From NCBI GenBank assembly GCA_946800325.1, contig OX326961.1, forward strand, positions 53,115,793-53,179,792: a DNA stretch of 64,000 bases, written 5' to 3'. Source of the stretch: Luzula sylvatica (lineage: Eukaryota > Streptophyta > Magnoliopsida > Poales > Juncaceae). Shown in pieces: positions 11,828 through 22,410 of this stretch; position 1 is the first letter of the stretch, and every line of letters starts with the position of its first letter. Position numbers and translations under genes: made by a program. The notes under the pieces were generated by a model that had not been told where the DNA came from, ran no database searches, and saw nothing but the letters and a program-made list of their open reading frames with translations.

Positions 11828-12160
11828 CATGTTATAATTCAAACAAAATTAAAGTTTCAAAATAAATAAAAGAAAATCGTAAATAATACACATAAAACCG
11901 AAATATATATTTAAAATGTTATTCGTTAACATAAAAAATATTATTTTTATTTTTAAAAAAAGAACACAATTGTAAATTATACCATAAGAAATGCATGTTA
12001 TAATTCAAACAAAATTAAAGTTTCAAAATAAATAAAAGAAAATCGTGAATAATACACATAAAACCAAAATATATATTAAAAATGTTATTCGTTAACATAA
12101 AAAATGTTATTTTTATTTAAAAAAAAAGAACACAATTGTAAATTATACCATAAGAAATGA
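11828..12160. repeat. Tandem duplication, two ~166-bp copies
   Basis: Two nearly identical units start at catgttataattcaaac (11,828 and 11,994) and both end near ccataagaaatg. They lie within the presumed body of the minus-strand Helitron ending at 11,558. No coding potential. The stretch from 12,161 to 12,960 that follows is AT-rich with nothing recognisable. Confidence 0.85.
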
Positions 12161-12960
12161 ACAATTGAGCCGTAGTTCCATACGAGAATTATAGATGCAG
12201 CCCACAATAACACAAAAATAGTATCCTTGATGAAGCGACAAGAGATGATTAAGTAGGTTGATTAATAATATTGATTGACTCAATTAAAAATATTATTTTT
12301 AATTGACCGTTTAATTGATTTGACACGTCAATTAACATTTACTAATACTAACATATTATAAATTATTGATGTGATAATGAAATGCGTCAATTAAAAATGT
12401 TAATCAATTAATTTTGTCACATCATCAAGGATATTGTGATGAGTTTGGAAAACAATTATATATTTTTTCATACATGTGTAAAATTTGGGTTGCAATAGAA
12501 ATATAACTAAAAAAAAAATGGGACACGTGCCTTGATGTGGTGTCATGTTTAGAAATATATCTATTGAAAGATTAGGTTTAAGATTCGAATTTGAATTTAA
12601 CAAACGAGGTTTAGGATTTGAATATGGGGTTTTAAAATAATATGTGATTGGTGTCAAATTGTTATTGTATTTGAATTTGAATTGATATTCAGATTTGATG
12701 TATTTGAAATGTAGTATGAGTATGATTTTTTAATACAATTGTATATGATAAATGCAGATACGATTTTTTTTAATGAAAATGTATATGATGAATATAGATG
12801 TTATGCTTCACATGTAAATTGTCTGGAAGGATTAACTATAAATGTTATGATCATGTTATTTGTATTGGATATTCCTAAAAGAATTGGACATGAATAATAT
12901 TAACATTGTACCGTTAATGTTCCTATAAAACTGGGAAAATTTGTACAATTTCTTAACTAA

Positions 12961-12990
12961 CTAGTAAAAGTCTCGCGCTTCGCTGCGGTG
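12961..12990 (-). mobile_element. Helitron 3' terminus (minus strand)
   Basis: The minus strand reads a GC-rich imperfect hairpin (CGCAGCGAAGCGCG), then AGACTTTTA and CTAG, with T as the next base. The body would lie to the right and may include the 90-bp array at 13.8-14.5 kb. The 5' end is not identified. Confidence 0.55.
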
Positions 12991-13789
12991 TATATGATTT
13001 GAGTTGGTTTGCTTGAAAGATCACACATATTCGTAAATAATCCTACAAAAATCCATGATAAGTAAGTGCATATCCTAATGCATATTGATTGCTTTACATG
13101 AAAGATCACACATATTTCACATATAATCCTTCAATGATCCATGGTAAATAAGTAGATATCATAATGCATATTCCAATGACGAAGAAACGTAGCACGATAG
13201 AAAAAATAGCTTATTATGTGTGAAGTCAAAACCTCATGTCAATAAGGTGTTGTCTAAAATTATATGTCCTTGTTATATAGGTCAATGTTTATTTTTTCAT
13301 AATCAAAGTAAAACAACATAGTCTTATTATAATAATGCTCTAAATCAATGATTTAAACAACGCCGTAATAGCACCGCTATAGCGCATATCGGAGTAAATA
13401 AGTCTCAAACGCAATATCGCAATATACTAAATAACGACGATATATCATCGCTATAGCACGTAATAACGGTGGTCACGTGTAAATTGCACTCCCACCAATT
13501 TAAAACATTGCTCAACATAAATAAAATGTAACAAAAATAAAAAACAGACATGAAAATAAAATGTAATACTATACTATTATAAAATAACTAATATTATCAT
13601 CATTAATTAGCAGGCATATTTACGAACCCACATACTCAACAAACATAAAAAATTTAGTCTGATTTTGCATATAATTTCACGTGCCAAATCTTTGAAATAG
13701 ACTGTCAAAGTGTCAATTACACCCCTGAATTTCATATTTCTATTTCGCATAATGCATATTTTCCCCCATTTATATTGCATTATATAATT

Positions 13790-14545
13790 TTCTTTTTAAT
13801 TTGGTAAATCCAATTCAAACCAAATCAAACTGATGTATGTACATAAAAAAATGTGTTATATATGACAGTATATATTTTCACCAGCCTCAATCTAATTTTC
13901 GCAAATCCAAATCAAACCAACGGCTAAAATATAAAAAAAAGCATTATTTATGACAACATTAAACATTTTCAACACCCCCAATTTAATTTTAGCAAATCCA
14001 AATCAAATCAATGGCTATAAAAATGCATTCTATATAACATTATATATATTCACCAGCCCCAATTTAATTTTAGCAAATCCAAATCAAACCAATGGCTACA
14101 CAAAAATTATAAATTGTATATGACAACATTATATATTTTCAACGAGCCCAAATTTAATTTTAGCAAATCCAAATCAAGCCAATGGTTACACAAAAAAAAA
14201 ATGCATTCTATATGACAACATTATATATTTTCATCGAGCCCCAATTTAATTTTATCAAATCCAAATCAAACCAATGGTTACACAAAAAAAAATGCATTCT
14301 ATATGACTACATTATATATTTTCACCAAGCCCCAATTTAGTTTTAGCAAATCCAAATTAAACCAATGGTTACACAAAAAAATGCATTATATATGACAACA
14401 TTATATATTTTCACCAGGCGCCAATTTAGTTTTAGCAAATCCAAATCAAACCAATGGCTACCAAAAAAAAATGTTTCTATATGACAACATTATAAATTTT
14501 CAAGCCCCAATTTAATTTTAGCAAATCCAAATCAAACCGAGCAGA
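13790..14545. repeat. Tandem array, ~90-bp unit, about nine copies
   Basis: The phrase gcaaatccaaatcaaacc recurs at spacings of about 81-97 bases (near 13,804, 13,901, 13,992, 14,073, 14,163, 14,254, 14,346, 14,434 and 14,521). Units also share a tatgacaacattatatattt phrase. Copies are diverged, so the array is not very recent. Tandem arrays of this size are common inside non-autonomous Helitrons, and one Helitron end lies about 0.8 kb to the left. Confidence 0.85.
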
Positions 14546-15563
14546 CTATGATTGATTGACTATGCAATGACTATGCATAAAAAAAAACATTATAAATGGA
14601 CCCTCACAAATACATCTTCATACCTAAGCAGACTATGATTGATTGATAGTTAACACTAAAATGTTCCTAATCTATTTATTGAACTATAATGATGACAAGT
14701 TATTAACAAACAATTCAGTAGGATTTCATTTAGCTTGTTGATGAATCACGGTTTAATTTCAATAAAAAATTATTTATGCATATTATGCGACCCTGGAACT
14801 AAAAAATAATCTTAACAGTTATGTAAGCATGATATTTACAACCAGTTGGAGTCGGTGTGATAGACTGATATAGAAACCACCATGTCGTTACGTAGTCAAT
14901 GGAACAAAAAAGTTAGGGTAAAGATAATCTCCCTAAAATAACAATTTTTCACTTTGTCCAAATTGAAGGCTGAAGTATCAACTATCAACTATTTTGTACA
15001 AAATTGAAGACTCAAGCCAAATAAAACCAAATATATTATGAATTATTTCTTGTTCTTTTTTTTTTTACATTTTGGCCTAGTTTTCAAACATAACTATCTG
15101 CTTATCCTCAATATTTTTTGAAACAAATCATACATAATAAATAATTTCCTAAAAAAATAACAAGCAACACAAATCAAAAACAAGATTTTTATATTCAGAA
15201 CTATAAAATAAAAAAATATTACTGTTTTTTCGCAGCAAAATTTTTCCTCCAATAAATTACCTTTCCCTATGCACTCGAAATGCTTCCCTGTCTCTGAAAG
15301 CATTCCAACAATAATTTCCATAACCTACAAAATAAAAATTTTATAATACTAATAATAATTATAATAATTTTAGTAACAGATTTGGAAGAATAAAATTTAA
15401 CCTCTGAGAGAAATTTTGACAAGGATAATGCAGGGCAGTTTCGAAAAACATGCCCAATATGTAATTTAATGCAGGGGCAATTTTGTAATTTAAGGTTAGT
15501 GTAGGGTTCTTTTGTAAATTTTCCTAGTTTGATTTTTACCTTTCGATTGATCGCATGACCTGA
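14546..15563. other. Intergenic, nothing recognised
   Basis: AT-rich, with short ORFs on the minus strand (15,094-15,566) of low complexity and no recognisable domain. Confidence 0.5.
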
Positions 15564-15571
15564 CAAATAGC

Positions 15572-15861
15572 CAGGGGCGGATCCAGGGGGGGGCGAGCGG
15601 GAGGCCCGGCCCCCCCCATGAAATCGAAAACGAAAAATTTAGTGAAGAATGAAGGTGATTTCGTTGGTTTCGAAGTAATAATTATGATAAATTTGTCTAT
15701 ATTACACAAAGATTAAGATAGTGCAGTGGTAAAACATGTGTTTAGGAAGTGTGAGGTCTTGAGTTCGAAACCCTCAGGCTACGTATTCTAAATTTTTTTT
15801 TAATCCGGCCCCCCCTATAAAATTCGGCCCCCCCTATATATTCGTTCTGGATCCGCCCCTG
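15572..15861. mobile_element. hAT-type MITE with tRNA-like Pol III boxes, 290 bp
   Basis: Terminal inverted repeats CAGGGGCGGATCCAG and CTGGATCCGCCCCTG are flanked by a perfect 8-bp TSD, CAAATAGC, at 15,564-15,571 and 15,862-15,869. An 8-bp TSD is the hAT hallmark. Inside lies a tRNA-like stretch. TAGTGCAGTGG at 15,719-15,729 fits box A, and GAGTTCGAAACCC at 15,761-15,773 fits box B, with normal spacing. Poly-C/G runs lie next to both ends. The stretch up to the LINE (15,870-16,190) has no gene. Confidence 0.85.
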
Positions 15862-16448
15862 CAAATAGCGGCTAATGGTGGTAAGGTTTCCTCTTCTCCT
15901 TGGTAATCATTAATGAACTTTTGTATGCTTGGTACATTTTTTTCTGATATACCCCTCAAGATTATCGTCATTTTTACATATATACCCGTCAAGATTATCG
16001 TCATTTATAAGTTGAGCCGTAACATGAAGAAACAGGAAAAGTATAAAATTAACATACATCCAAATATTTTCTCCGCCGATAAATTCATGATACGACAAGT
16101 TTAGTTGCTTTGAGAGGTCAAAATTTCAAAACTATCTTTTGTAATCAAAATTTGAGTTGGTTTCGTCCTTATTTCAAAAGACTTATAATAAAACTTGACC
16201 AACTTTTTTTTTTTGAAATAAGGATAGCGAAAGCTATACCTTAGATTTTTTGTATTAATATATATATAACGAGCGGGATTTACAGTGGTAGTTAGAGAAA
16301 ATTATTTAGTATTAGTATTTTGAAGCGGTTCCCTGGTATATGGGACAGCGGACCATATCGCTGCTTCGTGTATCGCTCTTCTTGTTACGAATTGTGGACT
16401 AGCCATTTTGTTTTGGAAAATCCTCCGGTTACGCTCTTTCCACAATTC

Positions 16449-19400
16449 TCATGTCACGGCCATCCATAGGGAGCTCCATCCTTTTCGCTGGTCTTTGTTG
16501 AGCCCTTTGAGGTGGCTCTTCCACCCTTTGAAAGCATTTAGCATTGTCGGGTCGGGGTATCCACATTTTAAGCGTGCATGAACTTGTTTCCACGTTGCAA
16601 TTGTGAATGAACATTTGAGGAAAAGGTGGTCTCTTGATTCTTGCTCTCTTTCACATAAGGAGCATTTTGTTATGTGCGGCCATCCTTTTTTTTCAAGTAC
16701 ATCGGCCGTGTTTATTTTGTCGTGTGATGCGACCCATATAAAGAACCTAACTTTAAGTGGTGCTCTTGTTTTCCATATATCTCTTTGCCACTCATTCGTT
16801 ACCCCCGGGCTCCTCATGAAGTTATAGGCCGATCTCACCGAGAATTCCCTTGATGGTTCCCATCTCCAAGTGACTTGGTTCGTTTGGGGGTCAATTTCCG
16901 TTGAAATGTTGTATATTGGTGTTAGTTTCTCTAGGTCTCTTATGAAATAGTTCTTTGAGTGTATGTCCATAGTTTTGAGGTCATCGGCTTTTGTTATTCC
17001 ATACAAAATGTTCATGTATTTAGTCCAAATGTTATCCGGTTCTCTATCTAGTTTCCATAAAAACTTTTGTAGTAGGGAGTCATTCATTGTGGTCAAGTCT
17101 CTCACTCCCAATCCTCCGTTTATTTTTGGTAAACATACCGTTCCCCAATTAATTAGATTTTTTCCGGGTTGGTTCTTGTCCGTTCCGGACCATAAGAAGG
17201 CTCGCGTTAATTTGTCTATCTCTTTTATCACCCATGATGGAAGTTTCAAGGCTTGCATTATATATGTTGGTATGGCGTTAATCGTTGCTTTAACTAGGGT
17301 TAGCCTCCCTCCTAAAGTAAGGAACCGTGATTTCCAACCCACTATTTTATTTTGTATTTTGTTTATTAATGGCATGTATGATATTTTCTTAGGCTTTCTT
17401 ATAGATAGTGGCATTCCTAGATAGTTCAATGGAAATTCCTTCATGTTGCAATTTAGTATGTTCGATATTAGATCATTGAACCTTTGTGGTACTCCAATTG
17501 GTGTGAAAGTCGTTTTTTGCGTATTTATTTGAAGGCCCGTTATGTCCGAGAACACGTCTAAAGCGTGCTTTAAGAATTTCAAGTTTGTTGGGGTTGCTTC
17601 CATAAAGATAAGTGTGTCATCCGCATATTGTAGTGTTGGAGGATTCCATGATGTGGTTGTTTCTAAGCTAGGCGCGATCGCTCTTATTATGTCTTGAAGG
17701 AAATCAACCGCTAAATCGAAGAGGAGCGGTGATAGCGGATCGCCTTGTCTAAGGCCCTTTTTGTGTGTAAAGTACGAAGATAGTCCTCCATTGACCTTTA
17801 CCGCGGAGGATGATGAGGATAAAATTTTTTGAATCCACTCTTGCCATTGACTCGGGAAGCCCTTTTGGTTTAGTAATTTTTGGAGGAAGTCCCAAGAGAC
17901 GTTATCAAACGCTTTTTGAAAATCTATTTTTAGGATTATTGTGGGTATTTTCTTTTTGTTATAATAGTTGAGTAGTTCTCTTGCCGTTGCGTATGAGTCG
18001 ACAATGGACCTTTTCTTTATGAAGGCGGTTTGGTGGTTGTTGACTATTTTAGGTATGATCGGTTGTAGCCTTTGTGCTAGTAATTTCGTAATTATTTTTA
18101 TTGGAGCCGATATAACACTTATAGGTCTAAAATCGTTTATATTTGTTGCTCCTTGTGTTTTCGGCACAAGTGTGATGGATGCTTTGTTAAAGTGTTGTAG
18201 GTCTATATTGTTATGGTAGAAATCATTTATTATTTTTAGAATGTCCGTTTTCATCGTGTCCCACATCGTTTGGACATATTCTATGGGCAAGCCGTCCGGA
18301 CCCGCGGACTTACCTTTTTTCATGAGCATTATTGTGTTTTGGATCTCTATTTCGGTGAAAGGCGTGATTAGTGTCTCCCATGGAATAGAAACGTCCATTG
18401 TTTGGATTGTTGCGGCCGGGTCCCAATTTTGTGCGGTGTTACTTCTTGTACCAATTATGTTTTGAAAGAAGTCGAAAAATGCTTGTATTATTTCTTTTTG
18501 GTCCGTTATTTCTATATTTCCTATGACTAGTTTTTGGACGAAATTGTGATTTCTTTTGGAAGAGGCTATTGCATGAAAGTAGGATGTGTTTTTGTCTCCC
18601 AATCTTAACCAAGTTACCGAGGATCGTTGTTGCCACTTAATTTCTTCTAGTAAGCCTTCTTCGTGTGCCTTTTCTTTTAATTCTATTCTTATTTTCTTTT
18701 CTTGTTGGGTTAGCTCTCTTGATTCCTCCCACACATCTAGAATTTGTATGCACGCATTTCTTTGCTCTTTTTGGTTTTGTTCTACATCTTGTTTTGCCTT
18801 CGCGGCTTTGTTCATGGCCGCCCATGTTCTATTGATCTTGTATATGTAGTTTTTTGCCGTGTTAGAGTGTAGGGTTGTTTGTCCCCATTTTTCGGTGAAG
18901 ATTTCTTTTATTGGTAGCATCCGGAGCCACCCTCGTTCAAACATTTTAATTTTGGCTTGGTTTGCCCTTCTCGGCTTTGTGAAGGTCAATTTCAATGGGA
19001 CATGATCCGACGTTATTAGGGATAGAGTTTGTAAGTGTGATGTAAGATTTTGCGTGAGGTAGTGGTGCGAGTGCAAAGCTCTATCTATTCTTGAGAAAGT
19101 TGGTTGTTCTCTTTTGTTCGTCCATGTGTACAATCTTCCTTCAAGGTTAACCTCGTTTAGGTTTAGTGTGTTGATTGTGTTATTGAATTGGAGAATTTCT
19201 CTAACCGAGTGGCCCATTCCCGTTGTTTCGTTTATGTCTCTAATCATGTTGAAATCTCCTAGGATAATCCACGGATCGTTTGTCGTGTTGATTGTTAAAA
19301 GTTCTTGTATGAATAGTTCTTTTAGTGCCTCTTCCGTAGGCCCATAAATATTAGATAACATAAAGGAAAAACCGTTAGGCAGTGCTAGTGTGGTATTAAG

Positions 19401-19685
19401 CGAAAAATGTAAAGTTGTTGTGTGAATGTGTGTGAAGTGATTTGACCATGCGGTCATCAATCCTCCTTTCGAACCATTTGCACTTTTAAATTGGCCCTCC
19501 ATTATGTGAGGCGGTGCCACTTTTTTCATGCAAAAGAAATTAGGGGTGTCCCATTTCGTTTCTTGTAAACATATGATGTTACATTTAGAGTCACGAATTA
19601 CGTTTTTTACTACCTTACATTTTTCCGGATTTCCTAACCCTCTTACATTCCAACTCAAAATATCATGAAAATTAAAGATTGACAT
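16449..19685 (-). CDS. LINE ORF2: endonuclease / reverse transcriptase, 1078 aa
   Basis: Cuts the target and reverse transcribes element RNA. Residues 1-235 form an apurinic-type endonuclease of the exonuclease/endonuclease/phosphatase fold, with SWNVRGLGNP, QETKWD, GDFNMIRD and SDHVPL. The reverse transcriptase occupies about 480-760. It has GPDGLPIEY, an FRPIS motif, KIDFQKAFDNVSW near 586-598, GLRQGDPLSPLLF, and the catalytic YADDTLIF at 687-694. The C terminus has a zf-RVT domain with CSLCEREQESRDHLFLKC. There is no RNase H domain, as in most plant L1 lineages. The length is normal and the frame intact. The ATG at 19,685 follows ORF1 closely. Confidence 0.95.
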   Translation of the reverse strand: MSIFNFHDILSWNVRGLGNPEKCKVVKNVIRDSKCNIICLQETKWDTPNFFCMKKVAPPHIMEGQFKSANGSKGGLMTAWSNHFTHIHTTTLHFSLNTTLALPNGFSFMLSNIYGPTEEALKELFIQELLTINTTNDPWIILGDFNMIRDINETTGMGHSVREILQFNNTINTLNLNEVNLEGRLYTWTNKREQPTFSRIDRALHSHHYLTQNLTSHLQTLSLITSDHVPLKLTFTKPRRANQAKIKMFERGWLRMLPIKEIFTEKWGQTTLHSNTAKNYIYKINRTWAAMNKAAKAKQDVEQNQKEQRNACIQILDVWEESRELTQQEKKIRIELKEKAHEEGLLEEIKWQQRSSVTWLRLGDKNTSYFHAIASSKRNHNFVQKLVIGNIEITDQKEIIQAFFDFFQNIIGTRSNTAQNWDPAATIQTMDVSIPWETLITPFTEIEIQNTIMLMKKGKSAGPDGLPIEYVQTMWDTMKTDILKIINDFYHNNIDLQHFNKASITLVPKTQGATNINDFRPISVISAPIKIITKLLAQRLQPIIPKIVNNHQTAFIKKRSIVDSYATARELLNYYNKKKIPTIILKIDFQKAFDNVSWDFLQKLLNQKGFPSQWQEWIQKILSSSSSAVKVNGGLSSYFTHKKGLRQGDPLSPLLFDLAVDFLQDIIRAIAPSLETTTSWNPPTLQYADDTLIFMEATPTNLKFLKHALDVFSDITGLQINTQKTTFTPIGVPQRFNDLISNILNCNMKEFPLNYLGMPLSIRKPKKISYMPLINKIQNKIVGWKSRFLTLGGRLTLVKATINAIPTYIMQALKLPSWVIKEIDKLTRAFLWSGTDKNQPGKNLINWGTVCLPKINGGLGVRDLTTMNDSLLQKFLWKLDREPDNIWTKYMNILYGITKADDLKTMDIHSKNYFIRDLEKLTPIYNISTEIDPQTNQVTWRWEPSREFSVRSAYNFMRSPGVTNEWQRDIWKTRAPLKVRFFIWVASHDKINTADVLEKKGWPHITKCSLCEREQESRDHLFLKCSFTIATWKQVHARLKCGYPDPTMLNAFKGWKSHLKGLNKDQRKGWSSLWMAVT

Positions 19686-19753
19686 TAATTAAAATAAAAA
19701 CTACGCAAAAGTTGAGCTTATTATCTGCTCCAAAATGTGAGTCTCATAATCAC

Positions 19754-22372
19754 TCACGGGTATATGTCCTTCTCATCCCTATGATCCACTTTTTTAGAGG
19801 TCTCATCTTCGAAATCGAATTTTCCACTCCACTCCTCGTTGTTCTTAGCTGCATAGGGGATACATGGATTAGGAGACAAAGTAACAATTGCATTTGATGT
19901 GTTTCTATTAAGCATGCAGTTTTTTAACAAAGTTCGGGTCTTAGTGCATTTTTTTAAATTTTCCAGAGGCAACGCCTCCTGATCATTTGCTAAGATTTCA
20001 GATATTTCGACCCCTCCTTTTTTTCTCTGTTTTTCTACTTCTGTGTTATCTATTTTATTTGAGTTTAGAGTTTGCAATCCACACATCCTTTTAATTGAGT
20101 CCATTTGGTCCTCATTAAGTGGGGTTGGGCTGGTTATCTCAATTTGTAGTAATGCAAGTATTTGGGCCCTATTTTCTTTATCTTTTGTTTTATAAGTAAT
20201 TTTATTCATGGGGCTTTTATTGATAAAAGTATTTCTATTTCCCTCTTGGGCTTTTCGGACTGAGGGAGTTTGTTTCATTGGCCTAGTCTTATTAATCTTA
20301 ATTCTTTTGGCTTTTTTGGCTTTGAGTTTTCTTTTTAATTTTGCCAGAGTGATATTAAAGAAAGATGGGACGGTGAATGTTTGGTTTCTTTTATTTTTCC
20401 TATGCATTGTACTACTAGTATTAATTGAGGAGAGAGAGTGATTTGTTTTACTCTTTTTTGCAGACGAGGAGCCAATCACTATCACCTTGCCTTTCTCTTC
20501 CCAAGTTAAGCGGCGAATGACATTCCTATTGTCAGTCTCGTGCTTTCCGTCCTCGTTATCATACCCTGTTCTTACGTCTTGTCTCTCACCTTCGTCCTTC
20601 TCGTTCGTGTAACCTGGTGGATGAGAGAGATATGTCGCACCTGCTCTCTCTCCTCTGCTGTCGTACCGTACCATCTTGTTTGGTTGTTGTACGTCCGTTA
20701 TTTTTTCGTGGACCCGGTGCTTCATAGGCTCCTGGACCACTCGCATATCGCCGTCGTGGTTCTTTTTCTGTTTCTTGGAGGTTGCAGCCCCCTGAGATTG
20801 CATACCTGCTCCGAAAATCATAGGCGCCAAGGCATCCTTTTCCTTCGAGGGAGGCGCTAGCTGCCATAGGCGAAGCAAGTTGGCATTGCTCTCCTTGTCG
20901 GTGTAGAATTTTTCTTCTCGGACTCTTAGCTCAGACGAGTCTGTGGATCGGTTTTCTTTATGCTTGGAGGGAGAGCCATGTTCCATCGAGCTTGGAGAGT
21001 AATGAGAAGGTGCACTGTATTCTGCCGAGACTGGTTTTTTCATGGCTAGGTCAATTTGAACGAAATAGTCGAGAAGTGGAGTCTCATCTGGTGGCCTAAA
21101 GAAGAATGCAGTCTCCTTGATTACCTTAGATATGTGGATCGGTACTTGTCTCTCATGGCCATCGTATAGGCAGTTGATATATGGTGGATACTCTAGTAGG
21201 TGTGATGTTGCAACTATGATTCTTAGTTTCTCTAGGGTTCTGATTTTTACCAGGGGTCCATGGTGTAATATTTCGCCGATCGATCCACATATATTATCTA
21301 ATTCTCTCTCGCAGTAGGCAGTTAGGGGGAGATCGAAGAGGTCTACTTCGAACTTGTAGTTGTAATGAACTACCTTGGCCCCGATCGCCACTGACCATGG
21401 GTAACACACTACTCCTTCTCTCTCGAAATGAGTACCATATTCCGCGATGAATTGCTGTCGATTAATGTTCGAAGGCGTTTTAAGGAGAAATTTGTTGTCT
21501 CCCCAGTAGACGAGTTCGTGTGTTTCATTCCATGTGCTGGTTCGGTTGACAAGAGCGTTGAGAGAATGGAGAGTGTGACTCGGCCTGATGCGCGTATCCA
21601 TTACGATCGCTGCCTGTAGTTCTCTCATTTCATTGGCGTGCTCCGGAGTAGACCGAATATAACAGTTCGGTGGCTTGGCCGTCTGCGGGGGAGGTTTAAT
21701 TAGTGGCTTGTTTGTCGGGTTGAAGAGTAACCCCCTTTCCATGTCCTCCATTCGCACTCTGCAGAGCTTGTATAGGTGACCGGGTTTGCGACAATGACAG
21801 CATACCCTGGGTCCTCTGCAGTCGACAGTTTGGTGTTCGTTGGAAGTACATTTGAGGCACAATCCGAACCATGCCGGGTTGTTGGGGTCCGGGGGGAAGG
21901 GTAGCGGCATGTCGAGGTTCTTGAAATGATTGGGAGATGAAGGCCTCTTGCGCTGTAGGCTAGGTGCCAGTAATGGTGGTTGAAGAGGCGTGTTTGAGGA
22001 TGAGTGAGCGGAGACGTTCGCCGGAGCTTCTACGACCCTCTGCCAGACCCGGTTGGCTGGCCTTGTGTAGCGAGGTGGCTGCCCTTCGTAGTTGTTGCGA
22101 GGCACCCTCCTCTCCTGTCGTTTGTTTTTGTTGGCAAGGTATTGAGCTTGCATGGTGTGTGTGTTGTTTTTATGAAAAGAGTGGTTTGTGGTGAGTGCAG
22201 AGCTTCTCTTTGTAAAAGATTTCTTTTTGTAGGGGGTGTATGAAAATGGGTTTTGGGTCTGCACCCGTTTCCACTGCCACCATCCATCTCCAGTATTGAC
22301 TTTCGTCAACTTACCCTTTGGGCGGGAATCGCCATTTTCGCCATTTTCGCTCTTTCCTGCCAACAACGCCAT
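19754..22372 (-). CDS. LINE ORF1: RNA-binding zinc-knuckle protein, 872 aa
   Basis: The nucleic-acid-binding chaperone of the LINE particle. Two CCHC knuckles are visible: CLKCTSNEHQTVDC at 172-185 and CCHCRKPGHLYKLC at 191-204. They precede a DUF4283-like region (about 250-420) with conserved aromatic and hydrophobic spacing. The C-terminal half is charged and low in complexity, rich in Lys, Ser and Asn. The start is the first ATG, only about 23 bases after the element's 5' end. In typical plant LINE ORF1 proteins the DUF4283 region precedes a single zf-CCHC_4. Here the knuckles come first, which is worth a check, though I place the domain by eye only. Confidence 0.9.
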   Translation of the reverse strand: MALLAGKSENGENGDSRPKGKLTKVNTGDGWWQWKRVQTQNPFSYTPYKKKSFTKRSSALTTNHSFHKNNTHTMQAQYLANKNKRQERRVPRNNYEGQPPRYTRPANRVWQRVVEAPANVSAHSSSNTPLQPPLLAPSLQRKRPSSPNHFKNLDMPLPFPPDPNNPAWFGLCLKCTSNEHQTVDCRGPRVCCHCRKPGHLYKLCRVRMEDMERGLLFNPTNKPLIKPPPQTAKPPNCYIRSTPEHANEMRELQAAIVMDTRIRPSHTLHSLNALVNRTSTWNETHELVYWGDNKFLLKTPSNINRQQFIAEYGTHFEREGVVCYPWSVAIGAKVVHYNYKFEVDLFDLPLTAYCERELDNICGSIGEILHHGPLVKIRTLEKLRIIVATSHLLEYPPYINCLYDGHERQVPIHISKVIKETAFFFRPPDETPLLDYFVQIDLAMKKPVSAEYSAPSHYSPSSMEHGSPSKHKENRSTDSSELRVREEKFYTDKESNANLLRLWQLAPPSKEKDALAPMIFGAGMQSQGAATSKKQKKNHDGDMRVVQEPMKHRVHEKITDVQQPNKMVRYDSRGERAGATYLSHPPGYTNEKDEGERQDVRTGYDNEDGKHETDNRNVIRRLTWEEKGKVIVIGSSSAKKSKTNHSLSSINTSSTMHRKNKRNQTFTVPSFFNITLAKLKRKLKAKKAKRIKINKTRPMKQTPSVRKAQEGNRNTFINKSPMNKITYKTKDKENRAQILALLQIEITSPTPLNEDQMDSIKRMCGLQTLNSNKIDNTEVEKQRKKGGVEISEILANDQEALPLENLKKCTKTRTLLKNCMLNRNTSNAIVTLSPNPCIPYAAKNNEEWSGKFDFEDETSKKVDHRDEKDIYP

Positions 22373-22410
22373 TATCTCGGCTATGGTGCTTTTTCAACTT
22401 GACCAACTTT

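Larger units (their letters stand above)
16207..22395 (-). mobile_element. Full-length L1-type LINE with two intact ORFs
   Basis: A non-LTR retrotransposon of about 6.2 kb. The two flanks share the 15-base sequence AACTTGACCAACTTT, at 16,192-16,206 and 22,396-22,410, which marks target-primed insertion. The 3' end on the minus strand ends in an A run (T run at about 16,204-16,214). The 5' end lies only about 23 bases before the ORF1 ATG, so the 5' untranslated region is very short or slightly truncated. ORF1 ends about 70 bases before ORF2 starts. Both frames are uninterrupted, so the copy looks recent and potentially active. Confidence 0.93.

Noticed and set aside
13360..13470. gctatagcg-type inverted words as a regulatory palindrome
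   Set aside because: Too degenerate, with no element boundary or gene nearby to support a role.
15715..15780. A true tRNA gene
   Set aside because: Box A and box B fit, but no cloverleaf with acceptor stem pairing could be drawn, and it sits inside a MITE with its own TSD.
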